NCBI GenBank assembly: GCA_029881195.1
Contig: JAOUNB010000003.1
Location: 1-48,019 of the forward strand
Origin: Candidatus Nitrosopumilus sp.
GTDB lineage: Archaea; Thermoproteota; Nitrososphaeria; Nitrososphaerales; Nitrosopumilaceae
DNA: 48,019 bases
Reading direction: 5' to 3'
Under the pieces are notes generated by a model. It did not search any database. It was not told the DNA's origin and saw only the letters and a program-made list of their open reading frames with translations. Position numbers and translations under genes: made by a program. Of this stretch, positions 9,271 to 18,458 are shown in pieces. Numbering within the stretch: the stretch's first letter is position 1; every line of letters begins with the position of its first letter.

Positions 9271-9669
9271 TTGACAAACTTCAAACTTACAATTTCAGAT
9301 ATTAAAGGAAAGTCGGTTTCAAAAGAGCTCAAAGATAGTGATGCTAATCCTTTGTTAGGACTACAGCTTGGAAATGAAACTGATGCATCAATTGTTGGAT
9401 TGTCCGGAAAATTAAAACTTACTGGAGGAAGCGATAAATCTGGAGTTCCTATGAGAAATGATATTCATGGTTCTGCAAGAAAAAAAGTTCTTCTTTCTAA
9501 AGGTGTAGGTCTGCAAGATGCAGAAACAGGACAAAGAAAAAGAAAACTAATGCGTGGAAACACAGTATCCGAAGAAATCTATCAAGTAAATTGTAAATTT
9601 GATGGAGAACTACCTGTAGAAGTTCCTGCTGAAAATTCAGAAGAAAAAACTGAAGATAAAAAAGAATAA
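9271..9669 (+). CDS. rps6e: 30S ribosomal protein S6e
   Basis: Archaeal/eukaryotic ribosomal protein S6e, a small-subunit component. The TTG start gives MTNFKLTISDIKGKSVSKEL, which matches the family N-terminus; an ATG three bases upstream (9268) is in another frame. Conserved segments include GLSGKLKLTGGSDKSGVPMR and KKVLLSKGVG followed by RKRKLMRGN. The 132-residue length is normal for archaeal S6e, apart from a lysine/glutamate-rich tail. It lies 31 bases upstream of aIF2 gamma, and the two probably form a translation operon with the following PIN gene. Confidence 0.93.
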   Translation: MTNFKLTISDIKGKSVSKELKDSDANPLLGLQLGNETDASIVGLSGKLKLTGGSDKSGVPMRNDIHGSARKKVLLSKGVGLQDAETGQRKRKLMRGNTVSEEIYQVNCKFDGELPVEVPAENSEEKTEDKKE

Positions 9670-9700
9670 CTTAACATATACCGATTCTACATTTTGAGTC

Positions 9701-10963
9701 ATGCATTGGAGAGAAACACTTCCTGATTGGTACATCAAAAAATATGGATATCAACCATGTGTTAATATTGGAACAGCAGGTCATGTAGATCATGGGAAAA
9801 CTACTCTCATTCAAGCATTAACTGGTTCTTGGACAAGTGTTCATAGTCAAGAATTAAAACGAGGAATTACAATTCGTGTAGGATACTCTGATGCAGCATT
9901 TTACAAATGTAAAAGTTGTGAGGAACCTCTGGGATATTCAACATCTCCAAAATGTAATAATTGTGGACAAGAAAGTGAACTATCCAGAGTTGTAAGTTTT
10001 GTAGATAGTCCTGGACACGAAAGTCTAATGGCAAATATGCTTTCAGGTTCTGCTTTGATGGATGGTGCTTTGTTATTAGTTGCCGCAAATGAAAAAGTTC
10101 CTAAACCACAAACCAAAGAACACCTTTTAGCTCTTCAAACACTTGGTATACAACAAATAGTTATAGCTCAAAACAAAGTTGATTTACTTCCTTACAAAGA
10201 AATAATGGCAAACTATATGGATATCACCAAATTTGTTAAAGGAACTTTTGCTGCAAAATCACCAATAATTCCAATTTCAGCTCAATCTGGATTAAACATT
10301 GATGCACTTATTGGGTCTATAGAATCAACAATTAAAACTCCAGAAAGAGATGAAAAGAAGGATACTGTTATGCATGTTTTACGTTCTTTTGATGTAAACA
10401 AACCTGGTATAAAATTAAAAGATATCAAGGGAGGCGTAATTGGTGGAAGTCTTACTCAGGGAATTTTTAAAATTGGAGATGAAATTGAGATTAAACCTGG
10501 TATTATGAATGAGAAAAAAAAGTCATACGAACCATTACTTACAGAAATTACATCTTTAGGTACTGCAGCAGGACTTGTTGAATCAATCAAACCTGGAGGG
10601 CTAGTTGCAATAGGAACAAAATTAGATCCCTCAATGACTAGAAGTGATTCATTTATTGGATCAGTAATTGGAAAACCAGGTACTCTTCCTGAAAATTCCA
10701 CTGAACTAAAACTTGAAGTAAATCTATTTGACGTTGCAGTAGGAACAACTGAAGATACAAAAGTTCAACCAATCCAATCAGGAGAATTACTTAGACTCAA
10801 TATTGGAACCGCACCGATATTAGGCAAAGTCACTAAAATAAAATCAAAAAATATTGAGATTGAACTTAGAAGACCTGCTTGCATCTTTGAAGGTGGCAAT
10901 GTAGCAATAAGTAGAAGAATTGATGAAAGATGGAGATTAATTGGTGCAGGATTAATTGGTTGA
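9701..10963 (+). CDS. eif2g: Translation initiation factor aIF2 gamma subunit
   Basis: GTPase subunit of the heterotrimeric aIF2, which delivers initiator tRNA to the small subunit. G1 is AGHVDHGKTTL, switch I lies in RGITIRVGYSDA, G3 is DSPGHESLM and G4 is AQNKVDLL. A zinc knuckle characteristic of the gamma subunit (CKSC...CNNCG, about residues 68-88) sits between switch I and G3. Two beta-barrel domains follow. At 420 residues it is the usual size. Its 3' end overlaps the following PIN-domain gene by eight bases, and the alpha subunit lies 1.1 kb to the right on the other strand. Confidence 0.97.
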   Translation: MHWRETLPDWYIKKYGYQPCVNIGTAGHVDHGKTTLIQALTGSWTSVHSQELKRGITIRVGYSDAAFYKCKSCEEPLGYSTSPKCNNCGQESELSRVVSFVDSPGHESLMANMLSGSALMDGALLLVAANEKVPKPQTKEHLLALQTLGIQQIVIAQNKVDLLPYKEIMANYMDITKFVKGTFAAKSPIIPISAQSGLNIDALIGSIESTIKTPERDEKKDTVMHVLRSFDVNKPGIKLKDIKGGVIGGSLTQGIFKIGDEIEIKPGIMNEKKKSYEPLLTEITSLGTAAGLVESIKPGGLVAIGTKLDPSMTRSDSFIGSVIGKPGTLPENSTELKLEVNLFDVAVGTTEDTKVQPIQSGELLRLNIGTAPILGKVTKIKSKNIEIELRRPACIFEGGNVAISRRIDERWRLIGAGLIG

Positions 10964-11324
10964 AGTAATCTGTGATACCAATTTTTTAATTCATTTAGCA
11001 ACAAAACGAATCAAAAATATCGATAAACTTGATGTTGAAATAGGGAACATTTCTTTTGTTGTACCAAAAGTAGCAATAACAGAGTTAAATAAATTACAAA
11101 ATATATCTGAAAAAAAACAAGATGTTATAATGACTTTGAATTTTATTAAAAATTTAAAAATAATTTCTATTAATGGGAATTTTGCTGATAAGGAGTTGTT
11201 ATCTTATGTAAAAGATAATAGGTCTATAATTGGAACAATGGATAAGGAATTAAAAAAACAAATCAAGCATGCTGGAGGTTCTATAATTTCTTTATCAAAT
11301 GATAAAATTGTCTTAGAATCTTAG
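10956..11324 (+). CDS. PIN-domain nuclease-like protein
   Basis: A 122-residue PIN domain of the FCF1/VapC-like superfamily. Acidic residues expected at the metal site are visible: D8 in VICDTNFLI, E43 in AITELNKL, D86 region in SYVKDNRSIIGTMDKEL and the second Asp in TMDKEL. The TTG start overlaps the end of aIF2 gamma by eight bases, which points to translational coupling. No antitoxin gene is adjacent, so a role in RNA processing linked to translation is likelier than a VapBC toxin. That inference rests only on context. Confidence 0.75.
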   Translation: MVEVICDTNFLIHLATKRIKNIDKLDVEIGNISFVVPKVAITELNKLQNISEKKQDVIMTLNFIKNLKIISINGNFADKELLSYVKDNRSIIGTMDKELKKQIKHAGGSIISLSNDKIVLES

Positions 11325-11355
11325 AAAAATTTAACTTTAAGACATTTTAAACATA

Positions 11356-11811
11356 ATGAAAGATATGATTTTAGAGAGTCCCGCTTTTCAAAATGGAGGA
11401 ACAATTCCACGAAAATATGGATATAAAAATGAAAATTTCAGTCCTCCATTAAATATCACTCAAATTCCAAAAGAAACAAAATCGCTGGTTTTGATCATGG
11501 ATGATCCTGATGCCATGGATGCAGTAGGTAAAGTTTGGGTTCATTGGGTTTTATGGAATATTCCACCAAACATTCAAGAAATTGCAGAAAATTCTATACC
11601 TGAAAATTCAATTGAGGGAAAAACAGATTTTGATGAATTTGGCTACGGTGGACCAGCACCACCAGATAAAGAACATCTCTATATTTTCAAACTTTATGCG
11701 TTAGATACAGAACTACATTTAGACAAAAGTTCAACTAAAGCAGATCTTGAAAAATCTATGAAAAACCATATTCTAACAGAATCAAAACTGGAAGGAAAAT
11801 ATGCTCCGTAA
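11356..11811 (+). CDS. YbhB/YbcL-type PEBP-like protein
   Basis: A 151-residue protein of the phosphatidylethanolamine-binding/Raf kinase inhibitor-like family. Family hallmarks are MDDPDAMDAV, VHWVLWNIPP, YGGPAPPDKEHLYIFKLYALD and the N-terminal SPAFQNGGTIPRKYG. These build the small anion-binding pocket of the fold. The biological role of prokaryotic members is unclear. It lies 31 bases downstream of the PIN gene, possibly on the same transcript, and no signal peptide is seen. Confidence 0.88.
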   Translation: MKDMILESPAFQNGGTIPRKYGYKNENFSPPLNITQIPKETKSLVLIMDDPDAMDAVGKVWVHWVLWNIPPNIQEIAENSIPENSIEGKTDFDEFGYGGPAPPDKEHLYIFKLYALDTELHLDKSSTKADLEKSMKNHILTESKLEGKYAP

Positions 11812-11862
11812 TAATACTTATTTTATGAAATTAACAAAGATTATCTGCCATAAAAATAATTT

Positions 11863-12018
11863 TTAATCATATCTCTCAGCTAATCTATACCTCATGTATT
11901 TGTCATCAGGTGAAAATTTGGCTGGATGAGCCGAAACTGTTTTCTCATTGCATTTTAAACATTTGTCTTTTAAAGTATATTGATTACATTTAATACATTT
12001 TCTTAATTGAAATTTCAT
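11863..12018 (-). CDS. nop10: H/ACA RNP protein Nop10
   Basis: A 51-residue archaeal Nop10, a structural part of the H/ACA ribonucleoprotein that guides pseudouridylation of RNA. The zinc ribbon uses C8, C11, C20 and C23 (RKCIKCNQYTL and KCLKCNEKT). It is followed by the diagnostic VSAHPAKFSPDDKYMRYR segment. It begins one base after the stop of aIF2 alpha, the gene order found in many archaea, so co-transcription is very likely. Confidence 0.93.
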   Translation of the reverse strand: MKFQLRKCIKCNQYTLKDKCLKCNEKTVSAHPAKFSPDDKYMRYRLAERYD

Positions 12019-12019
12019 T

Positions 12020-12817
12020 TTAATTTTCTCTTGTTTTCTTTGATTCTTCTCTAGTAAATTTGAATGAGCCTTTTTTCTTTTCTATGTTGGTTTGAATTTC
12101 TTCAACTATTGGTTTTAGTGATTTTTCTGCGGATTTGAAATTATCTGACGTTATTGACAATCTATATTTTGGTGCTCCCAAGTAAGTAATATCTATAGTA
12201 GAATCTTTTTTCAAAACATCCAATAATACTTTTTTAATTATTTCTACTCCGTCAGCTTTTTCACACGTAATTTCCATAATTCCTCTAATTTCAACTGATG
12301 GAAGTTTAATCTTAGAACATATCTCTCCAATTACCGTTACAGTTTTTTTCCCAAGTTTAAGATCCTTTATAGATTCTATACCATTTCTGCCAATCTCTAT
12401 GAATGCATCATACACCGAATCAAATTTTGTATAAATACTGTCTTCCAATTTTTCAATTTCCTCATCTGAAAGTTTTGCTTTTTCTTGAACATTTTGTAAT
12501 AACGTTTTACCTTTTTCAAACTTTTTAACTTCTTTTAGCTTTTGTTTTTTCTGATCTTTTGATACTTGTTTTAATGATAGATCTATATCTCCTCGTTTAG
12601 TATTTACTTTTTTTACTAGTAACACTTTTTTCTCTCCATCTTTGACAAATCTACTTACTGATCTTATCCAACCTGGGGCAATTTCTGAAATATGTAAAAA
12701 TCCTTGAATATCATCATATTCATCTAGTGTTACATATGCTCCATGATCCATTACTTTAGTAATAGTAGCAAGTACAATTTCACCTTGTTCAGGCATCTCT
12801 TGGATTTCAGTAGACAT
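12020..12817 (-). CDS. eif2a: Translation initiation factor aIF2 alpha subunit
   Basis: Alpha subunit of aIF2, which binds tRNA and the gamma subunit. The N-terminal S1 OB-fold covers about residues 10-88, with GEIVLATITKVMDHGAYVTL, GFLHISEI and RGDIDLSLKQV. A helical middle domain follows, then an alpha-beta C-terminal domain (PKYRLSITSDNF). The length of 265 residues is normal. The ATG (MSTEIQEMPEQGEI) is preceded by a modest spacer to cobO. It forms a pair with nop10 one base downstream. Confidence 0.95.
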   Translation of the reverse strand: MSTEIQEMPEQGEIVLATITKVMDHGAYVTLDEYDDIQGFLHISEIAPGWIRSVSRFVKDGEKKVLLVKKVNTKRGDIDLSLKQVSKDQKKQKLKEVKKFEKGKTLLQNVQEKAKLSDEEIEKLEDSIYTKFDSVYDAFIEIGRNGIESIKDLKLGKKTVTVIGEICSKIKLPSVEIRGIMEITCEKADGVEIIKKVLLDVLKKDSTIDITYLGAPKYRLSITSDNFKSAEKSLKPIVEEIQTNIEKKKGSFKFTREESKKTREN

Positions 12818-12857
12818 TTCTTCTAAAACTCTTTAATGCGTAAATTAATGTTGCTGG

Positions 12858-13391
12858 CTAGAAATCAATACCTTTCTTAGCTTTAATGCCAAGTTGAAAA
12901 GGATGTTTTATCTCTCTCATTTCTGTGACTAAATCAGCTAGTTTGATTATCTCATTTTTTGCATAATTACCAGTTAATACCAAGTCTATTTCTGCAGGTT
13001 TTGATTTGATTAAATTTAAAACATCATTTACCGATATTAAATCAAGATTTACTGCATAATTAATCTCATCTAAAATTATAATGTCATAGTTACCTGATTT
13101 AATTTTCTCGTTACTAATTCTTATTGCTTCTTTGGCAATATCTTTATGATCTTCTTTTGGACTTTTATCATCTATTATTCCAACAAATCCTTTACCCACT
13201 GCAATCATTTCAAATTCTGGTTCAAGTCTCTTTGATGAATCCATTTCTCCATAATGCCACGAACCCTTAATGAATTGAATCATACAAATTCTCTTTCCGT
13301 ATCCTACTGCTCTTAATGCAATCCCTAATGCTGCAGTAGTTTTACCTTTGCCTTTTCCAGTATAAACAATAGTTAACCCATTTTCATTCAT
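12858..13391 (-). CDS. cobO: Cob(I)alamin adenosyltransferase, CobO/BtuR type
   Basis: ATP:corrinoid adenosyltransferase of the CobA/CobO/BtuR family, which attaches the 5'-deoxyadenosyl group to the cobalt of cobyrinic acid a,c-diamide. The P-loop is YTGKGKGKTTAALG at the N-terminus. Other family marks are MIQFIKGSWHYGE, IIILDEINYAV and LVLTGNYA. The length of 177 residues is standard. It opens the cobalamin block and is divergent from cbiA, the enzyme that makes its a,c-diamide substrate, with about 90 bases between the starts. Confidence 0.95.
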   Translation of the reverse strand: MNENGLTIVYTGKGKGKTTAALGIALRAVGYGKRICMIQFIKGSWHYGEMDSSKRLEPEFEMIAVGKGFVGIIDDKSPKEDHKDIAKEAIRISNEKIKSGNYDIIILDEINYAVNLDLISVNDVLNLIKSKPAEIDLVLTGNYAKNEIIKLADLVTEMREIKHPFQLGIKAKKGIDF

Positions 13392-13479
13392 AATTCCTCT
13401 CTAAGTAATCTTACTAAAAACATTGAGGATCCACTAAAAAGATATCAATTTAAATTAAAAATAATTCTAGTCATACAAA

Positions 13480-14835
13480 TTGAGAATTCCTAGAATTGTT
13501 ATAGCAGGTGCATCAAGTGGAGTTGGGAAAACATCTATCACATGTTCCATAATTTATGCGTTAAAAAAACAAGGCTATTCAGTTCAACCTTTTAAAGTAG
13601 GACCTGATTATATTGATCCCAGTTATCTTTCAAGTATTTCACAAAAAGAGACATACAACTTGGATGTATGGCTAATGGGAAAAAATCAATTATTAGATAG
13701 TTTTGTTTCAAACTCAAACTCTAACATATCTGTAATAGAAGGTGTGATGGGTTATTATGATGGATTTGAAGGTAATACAAATTATGCTAGCACACATCAT
13801 GTAGCTTCAATTACAGAATCTCCGGTTATCTTAGTTTTAGATGCAAGTAAAACAGCACGTTCTATTGCCGCAACCGCATTAGGATTTGTTAAATTTCATA
13901 GAAACTCCCGAATTGCAGGAATTATTTTAAATAAAATAGGTAGTAAAAAGCATGAGCTTTTATGTAAAAATGCATTAGAAAAAATTAATATTCCAATTTT
14001 AGGCACGATTCCAAAGAATTTCGAATTAAATTTGAAATCACGTCATCTTGGTTTGATTTCAACATTAAACAATGATTCTCTAAAAACTCAAATTGAGAAA
14101 ATTTCAAAAATTATCTTAAAATCTTTAGATATCAAACAAATAATTAAAATTTTAAAAAATACCATGTCATTAGAAAAAAAATCAATACCTATACGTAAAA
14201 AAGCGGAAACTACCATTGCAGTAGCACTTGACACTTCATTTAATTTCTATTATCAAGATAATCTAGAAGCATTACAACGTGAAGGAGCGAATCTAAAGTT
14301 TTTTAGTCCTGTTAAGGATAAAAAAATTCCAACATGTGATGGACTCTACATTGGTGGTGGTTTTCCTGAAATTTTAAGTGGTCTATTAGAAAAAAATCAA
14401 ACAATGAAAAAAACAATTAAAAAATTATCTGAAAACCACCTTCCAATTTATGCAGAATGCGGTGGTTTAATGTACCTGACAAAATCTATCCTTTCTGATA
14501 ATAAAAGATACAAAATGGTTGGATTATTTGATGCTGAAACTAAAATGACAAATAAAATGAAACTTAATTATACTAAAGGTAAGATTATTCAGAAAAACCT
14601 TATTTCAAAAAAATTACATAATATTCAAGGTCATGAATTTCATTACTCCCAATTAGATTCAATATCTGCAGATTCTAAATTTGCTTATGATTTAGAAATT
14701 GGTGAAGGTATAAAGAAACATCAAGATGGAATGATTGAATACAACACTCTTGCATCATATGGTCATCTCTACTTTGATAGCTCCAATTATGCCCAAATTT
14801 TTGTAAAAAATTGTTTAAACTATTCAAGAAGATGA
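13480..14835 (+). CDS. cbiA: Cobyrinic acid a,c-diamide synthase CbiA
   Basis: Glutamine- and ATP-dependent amidation of the a and c carboxylates of the corrin ring. The N-terminal dethiobiotin-synthetase-like ATPase has P-loop GASSGVGKTSI, then KVGPDYIDPSY and IEGVMGYYDGFEG. The C-terminal glutaminase has the nucleophile in YAECGGLMYL (about residue 327) and a His in QGHEFHYS. At 451 residues it is full length. The start is TTG, the only start that keeps the P-loop at the N-terminus. Its 3' end overlaps the convergent cbiC by 12 bases. Confidence 0.95.
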   Translation: MRIPRIVIAGASSGVGKTSITCSIIYALKKQGYSVQPFKVGPDYIDPSYLSSISQKETYNLDVWLMGKNQLLDSFVSNSNSNISVIEGVMGYYDGFEGNTNYASTHHVASITESPVILVLDASKTARSIAATALGFVKFHRNSRIAGIILNKIGSKKHELLCKNALEKINIPILGTIPKNFELNLKSRHLGLISTLNNDSLKTQIEKISKIILKSLDIKQIIKILKNTMSLEKKSIPIRKKAETTIAVALDTSFNFYYQDNLEALQREGANLKFFSPVKDKKIPTCDGLYIGGGFPEILSGLLEKNQTMKKTIKKLSENHLPIYAECGGLMYLTKSILSDNKRYKMVGLFDAETKMTNKMKLNYTKGKIIQKNLISKKLHNIQGHEFHYSQLDSISADSKFAYDLEIGEGIKKHQDGMIEYNTLASYGHLYFDSSNYAQIFVKNCLNYSRR

Positions 14836-15465
14836 TTCTGCTCTAATTAGCTTAAATATTGCATTTATTATAGCCGAAGCTGATGAACTTCCTCCTTTTC
14901 TACCTATGTTTGTAATGAATGGGACTTGTTCTAATTTTGATAATTCTTCTTTAGATTCTGCAGCACAGATGAACCCTACAGGAATTCCAATGATCAGCGC
15001 CGGCTTTACTATTCCTTCTTTTACCATCTGAATAACTTCCAATAATGCAGTAGGAGCATTTCCAATGGCCACAATTCCTCCTTCAATGTCTGCTATTGCA
15101 GCTCTCATTGATACCTGAGAACGGGTTTTTCCTTCTTTTTTTGCCAATTCCATAATTTCAGGACTTGAAATGTTACAAATTATTTTATTTCCAAAATCCT
15201 TGAGGTTCTGTTTATTTAATCCACCTATCACTCCATTAACATCTACTACTATACTGGAACCCTTTCTCAAAGCATCCATGCCACTTAGAATTGCATCTTT
15301 GTGAAAAATTATTCTATTTTTATCTGCAAAATCAAAATCTGCTGTTGAATGAATTATTCTTCTAACAATTGGCCATTCCTTTTCATTATACTGATGTAGT
15401 CCAATTTCATCTTCAATCATTTGCATGCTTGCATCTTCAATTGATTGACCCTTCCTAGTTTGCAT
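14824..15465 (-). CDS. cbiC: Cobalt-precorrin-8 methylmutase CbiC
   Basis: Precorrin-8X methylmutase family enzyme (CbiC/CobH), which moves the C11 methyl to C12 and yields cobyrinic acid. The catalytic His lies in RRIIHSTADFDFA (about residue 39). Further family segments are VDVNGVIGGLNKQ, RAAIADIEGGIVAIGNAPTA and GIPVGFICAAESKEEL. The length of 213 residues is normal. It overlaps the end of cbiX by 11 bases and is the last gene of the leftward cbiD-cbiG-cbiX-cbiC operon. Confidence 0.95.
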   Translation of the reverse strand: MQTRKGQSIEDASMQMIEDEIGLHQYNEKEWPIVRRIIHSTADFDFADKNRIIFHKDAILSGMDALRKGSSIVVDVNGVIGGLNKQNLKDFGNKIICNISSPEIMELAKKEGKTRSQVSMRAAIADIEGGIVAIGNAPTALLEVIQMVKEGIVKPALIIGIPVGFICAAESKEELSKLEQVPFITNIGRKGGSSSASAIINAIFKLIRAESSS

Positions 15466-16207
15466 TCTCTACTTCCTTTGCTCTTTCTAATATCAAATCT
15501 ATCATTTTTTGATCAGTTCCTAAATGTTTTGTAATGTAAGTATTTTTCATATTAGAACTTTTTAATGCTGGAATTAAATCATTATTGATATCTGTTTTAA
15601 CATGTGCTCCCTCATGAAGAAAATAAAAAACTATTATCAAAACTTTAGGATTATCTTTCTCACACTTTTTTATTCCTTCAAAAATATCTGGTTGTTCTAT
15701 TTCTAACCAACATCTACTAACATTTCTATATGAATTTTTTAATTCATTTACAATGTAATTCAGTGACATTTGTGCATTAGGATCTTTACTGCCATGTCCA
15801 ATAATCATAACATCTACATCTTCTTTTGGTAGCTCTACCTTGTTTTCTTTTAATGTTGTAGATATTCTATTTTTTACTACCTCAACCAAAGTTTTGTGCA
15901 TGCTCATTGGTTTTGTAACGACAAATTTTATTTTGGTATATTTTTGAAATTTCATTACATCTGTTACTGCATTTTTAACTTTTTTACCAGGATACAAAAA
16001 GTATGGGACTATAGTTAATGAATCAATATCTTCTTTGAGACATTTAGAAATACCATCTTCAATGTATGGTGGTTCTACCTCTAGAAAACAAAAATCAGTA
16101 AAAACATAGTCTCCTTTTGACTTGATTCCCTGACAAATAACCTCTAATTCTTCAGATGCCTCTCTTTCCCTACTTCCTCTATCAATTAGTAATAATCCTC
16201 TTTTCAA
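15455..16207 (-). CDS. cbiX: Sirohydrochlorin cobaltochelatase-like CbiX, two-domain
   Basis: CbiX/SirB-family chelatase that inserts cobalt into sirohydrochlorin at the start of the anaerobic B12 route. The 250 residues form two tandem chelatase repeats. In the C-terminal repeat the metal-ligand histidines are present: H138 in IIGHGSKDP, with H198 and H202 in FLHEGAHVKTD. In the N-terminal repeat the matching positions are D9 (LLIDRGSRE) and K76 (FLYPGKKVK). Chelation is therefore likely to rest on the C-terminal half. The start overlaps the stop of cbiG by four bases, a coupling arrangement. Confidence 0.88.
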   Translation of the reverse strand: MKRGLLLIDRGSREREASEELEVICQGIKSKGDYVFTDFCFLEVEPPYIEDGISKCLKEDIDSLTIVPYFLYPGKKVKNAVTDVMKFQKYTKIKFVVTKPMSMHKTLVEVVKNRISTTLKENKVELPKEDVDVMIIGHGSKDPNAQMSLNYIVNELKNSYRNVSRCWLEIEQPDIFEGIKKCEKDNPKVLIIVFYFLHEGAHVKTDINNDLIPALKSSNMKNTYITKHLGTDQKMIDLILERAKEVENAN

Positions 16208-17256
16208 TTCAGAATCCTCGCTATGGCTATAGTCAAATTAGGTGGAAATTTCTGCTTTTCTACAATTAATTCTCCTCTAGAAACCTTAATGGCAGCAGCT
16301 TCAGACACACTTGCAGTTCCTTCAAATGTTTTAACAGTGTCTGATGGATTTGGAGTAGAAATTTTATCTAATTCTTCTCTGCTTACATATTCAACTGGAA
16401 TTTTCATCTCTTCTCCAAGTTCTATCAATCCTTTAACATTTTGTGGTTTTTTAATTGAAACTAATTTTGCAATAGATTTTGAACTAAGATTGAATTTATC
16501 TAAACATTTTTCAATCCCTTCTCTTATCGTTTCTTTTGTAGTATCCCAATGTAATCCAACACCGATCACTAAGCTTGGAGGACGATAAATCACTGATTTT
16601 CTAGATAATTCTTCATCAATAATTCTATCAGAAATTATTAGATTTGCTTTAGAGTTTGATTGTTTCAAATCATTTGTATTTTTGTATATTGAAACATTTT
16701 TTGGTAATTCCCTGTACCAATTTTTGTTACCAACTTCTTGAAGAACTCCTATAGGTTCTTCATTAATCATGTGAGCACTAATTTTAGTTATATTTGAATC
16801 ATCTTCAATTTTCCAATCAAATTTTCTTCCTACAAGATCTACTGCTATGGTTTTGTTAACATCTGCAGCAGTTGTAATAACTGGTAAAGCATGTAATTTT
16901 TCTGCAATTTCATGAGTTAATTCATTTGCTCCTCCAATGTGTCCAGACAATACACTAATTACAAAATTTGTTTTGTCATCAATTACAATTACAGCTGGAT
17001 CTCTTTTTTTATCTTTCAGATGCGGCGCAATTAGTCTAATTACTGCACCCAATGAAAAAAGGCAAATTAGTGCATCGCTATTTTTAAAAAGTTCAACAAT
17101 TTTTTCTGATGTAGGCTCAGAATACCATTTTATTGCATTTTCTTCATTTAAAAATTTTGAAGGTGCAAATACACTCCAATCTGGAAATATTTTTTTGAGA
17201 TTTCCTCCAATTTTTACTCCATTTTTAGTAATTGCAAGAACTGAAGTTTTATCCAT
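16204..17256 (-). CDS. cbiG: Cobalt-precorrin-5A hydrolase CbiG
   Basis: CbiG opens the lactone of cobalt-precorrin-5A, releasing acetaldehyde, in anaerobic corrin synthesis. Family features are LICLFSLGAVIRLIAPHL, ISVLSGHIGGANELTHEIA and TTAADVNKTIAVDL in the N-terminal and middle parts. The C-terminal domain has VIGVGLHWDTTKETI and STPNPSDTVKTFEGTASVSE-like residues. About 350 residues is normal. I used the ATG at 17254-17256 (MDKTSVLAITKNG); a TTG two codons upstream is also in frame. It is 31 bases downstream of cbiD and overlaps cbiX. Confidence 0.93.
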   Translation of the reverse strand: MDKTSVLAITKNGVKIGGNLKKIFPDWSVFAPSKFLNEENAIKWYSEPTSEKIVELFKNSDALICLFSLGAVIRLIAPHLKDKKRDPAVIVIDDKTNFVISVLSGHIGGANELTHEIAEKLHALPVITTAADVNKTIAVDLVGRKFDWKIEDDSNITKISAHMINEEPIGVLQEVGNKNWYRELPKNVSIYKNTNDLKQSNSKANLIISDRIIDEELSRKSVIYRPPSLVIGVGLHWDTTKETIREGIEKCLDKFNLSSKSIAKLVSIKKPQNVKGLIELGEEMKIPVEYVSREELDKISTPNPSDTVKTFEGTASVSEAAAIKVSRGELIVEKQKFPPNLTIAIARILN

Positions 17257-17287
17257 AATCAAAACGTTCCAACTTTAATAAAATACC

Positions 17288-18373
17288 TTACTCTTCTGAT
17301 ACTCTTGATAGAATATTTCCATTGAAATCAAATAATATTACATCAATTGGAACTTTTTGCTCTGAGTGATTTTTCAAATGTCTGTGTGTTTCACTACAAA
17401 TTAATTCAAAGAATCCTTTTACATTATTTTCCAGAATTATTTCAGAAACATGTCTTGCAGTATTTGCTTTTTTGATACTTAAAATTACATTTTCTTTGGC
17501 ATTTGCTTTTTTTGCTAATTCTGCCAAGAAATTCATATTCACTTTAGAACCTTTAACATGGGTTTGTTTTACTCCTGCAGCCATTTTTGCAAGTTTTCCA
17601 ATAAATCCTACAACATATGCTTTTTTGATGTTTTTTTTAGTACATTGTTGAATTGTATAACCTGAAAAATCCCCCATTTGAACAAAACAATGTTCAGGTA
17701 AATCAATTATTTTTTTTGCAAAATCTTCACTTCTTCCACCAGTTGTAAGAACTACTGTATCATTTCCCATTGCAATAGCTACATCCAGATTTTGTCTAAT
17801 TGATGCCGCATACGATGCTGTAGAAAACGGAATCACTATTCCACTAGTTCCTAAAATAGAAATTCCATTTACAATTCCTAATCTTGGGTTATCTGTTTTT
17901 GGACCTAATTCTTTTCCTTTGGGAATAGAAATAATTACTTTAATTCCTTTTTCTGAAAGAATTTGTTCTCCGACATCTCTTAAATTTTCAATAATCATTC
18001 TTTTTGGAACCGGATTAATCGCAGGTTTGTTTATCTCTAATCCTAAACCGGGTTTAGTAACAATACCAACTCCTTCTCCTCCTTCTATTTCAATTTGATT
18101 TATTTTTTCTGTTAATGATAACTCAACAATTATTTCTGCACCATGTGTTACATCAGGATCATCTCCTCCGTCTTTGATTACAGAACATTTTGCTTTATCA
18201 GATTCAAATTCGCAAGAATGTAATGGAATTTTAATAAAAGAACGTTTTGGTAACAAGATTTCTACATTTTCTATTTTTTCTTGACCTAAAATTGATAATA
18301 ATGCAGCCTTCGCTGCTGCAGTTGCAGAACTTCCTGTGGTGTAACCTGTCTTTAATTTTGTTTTTTCTTCCAC
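17288..18373 (-). CDS. cbiD: Cobalt-precorrin-5B C1-methyltransferase CbiD
   Basis: SAM-dependent methyltransferase acting at C1 of cobalt-precorrin-5B. The N-terminal signature KTGYTTGSSATAAAKAAL (residues 8-25) is diagnostic, and DGGDDPDVTHGAEI, GRSEDFAKK and GFIGKLAKMAAGVKQTHV support it. The start is GTG; the ATG two bases away is in another frame. At 361 residues it is full length. It heads the leftward cbiD-cbiG-cbiX-cbiC operon and is divergent from the SDR-like gene. Confidence 0.95.
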   Translation of the reverse strand: MEEKTKLKTGYTTGSSATAAAKAALLSILGQEKIENVEILLPKRSFIKIPLHSCEFESDKAKCSVIKDGGDDPDVTHGAEIIVELSLTEKINQIEIEGGEGVGIVTKPGLGLEINKPAINPVPKRMIIENLRDVGEQILSEKGIKVIISIPKGKELGPKTDNPRLGIVNGISILGTSGIVIPFSTASYAASIRQNLDVAIAMGNDTVVLTTGGRSEDFAKKIIDLPEHCFVQMGDFSGYTIQQCTKKNIKKAYVVGFIGKLAKMAAGVKQTHVKGSKVNMNFLAELAKKANAKENVILSIKKANTARHVSEIILENNVKGFFELICSETHRHLKNHSEQKVPIDVILFDFNGNILSRVSEE

Positions 18374-18458
18374 ATTTTTCGTACTTATTTTACCGTATTA
18401 ACTCTTATTTGATAATTTTTTCAAATAGATTTAAAATTAAAACTTATTTGAAATAATT

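Noticed and set aside
16223-16588. 121-residue plus-strand ORF opposite cbiG
   Set aside because: It is antisense to a well-supported cbiG and has no recognisable features. I treated it as a shadow.
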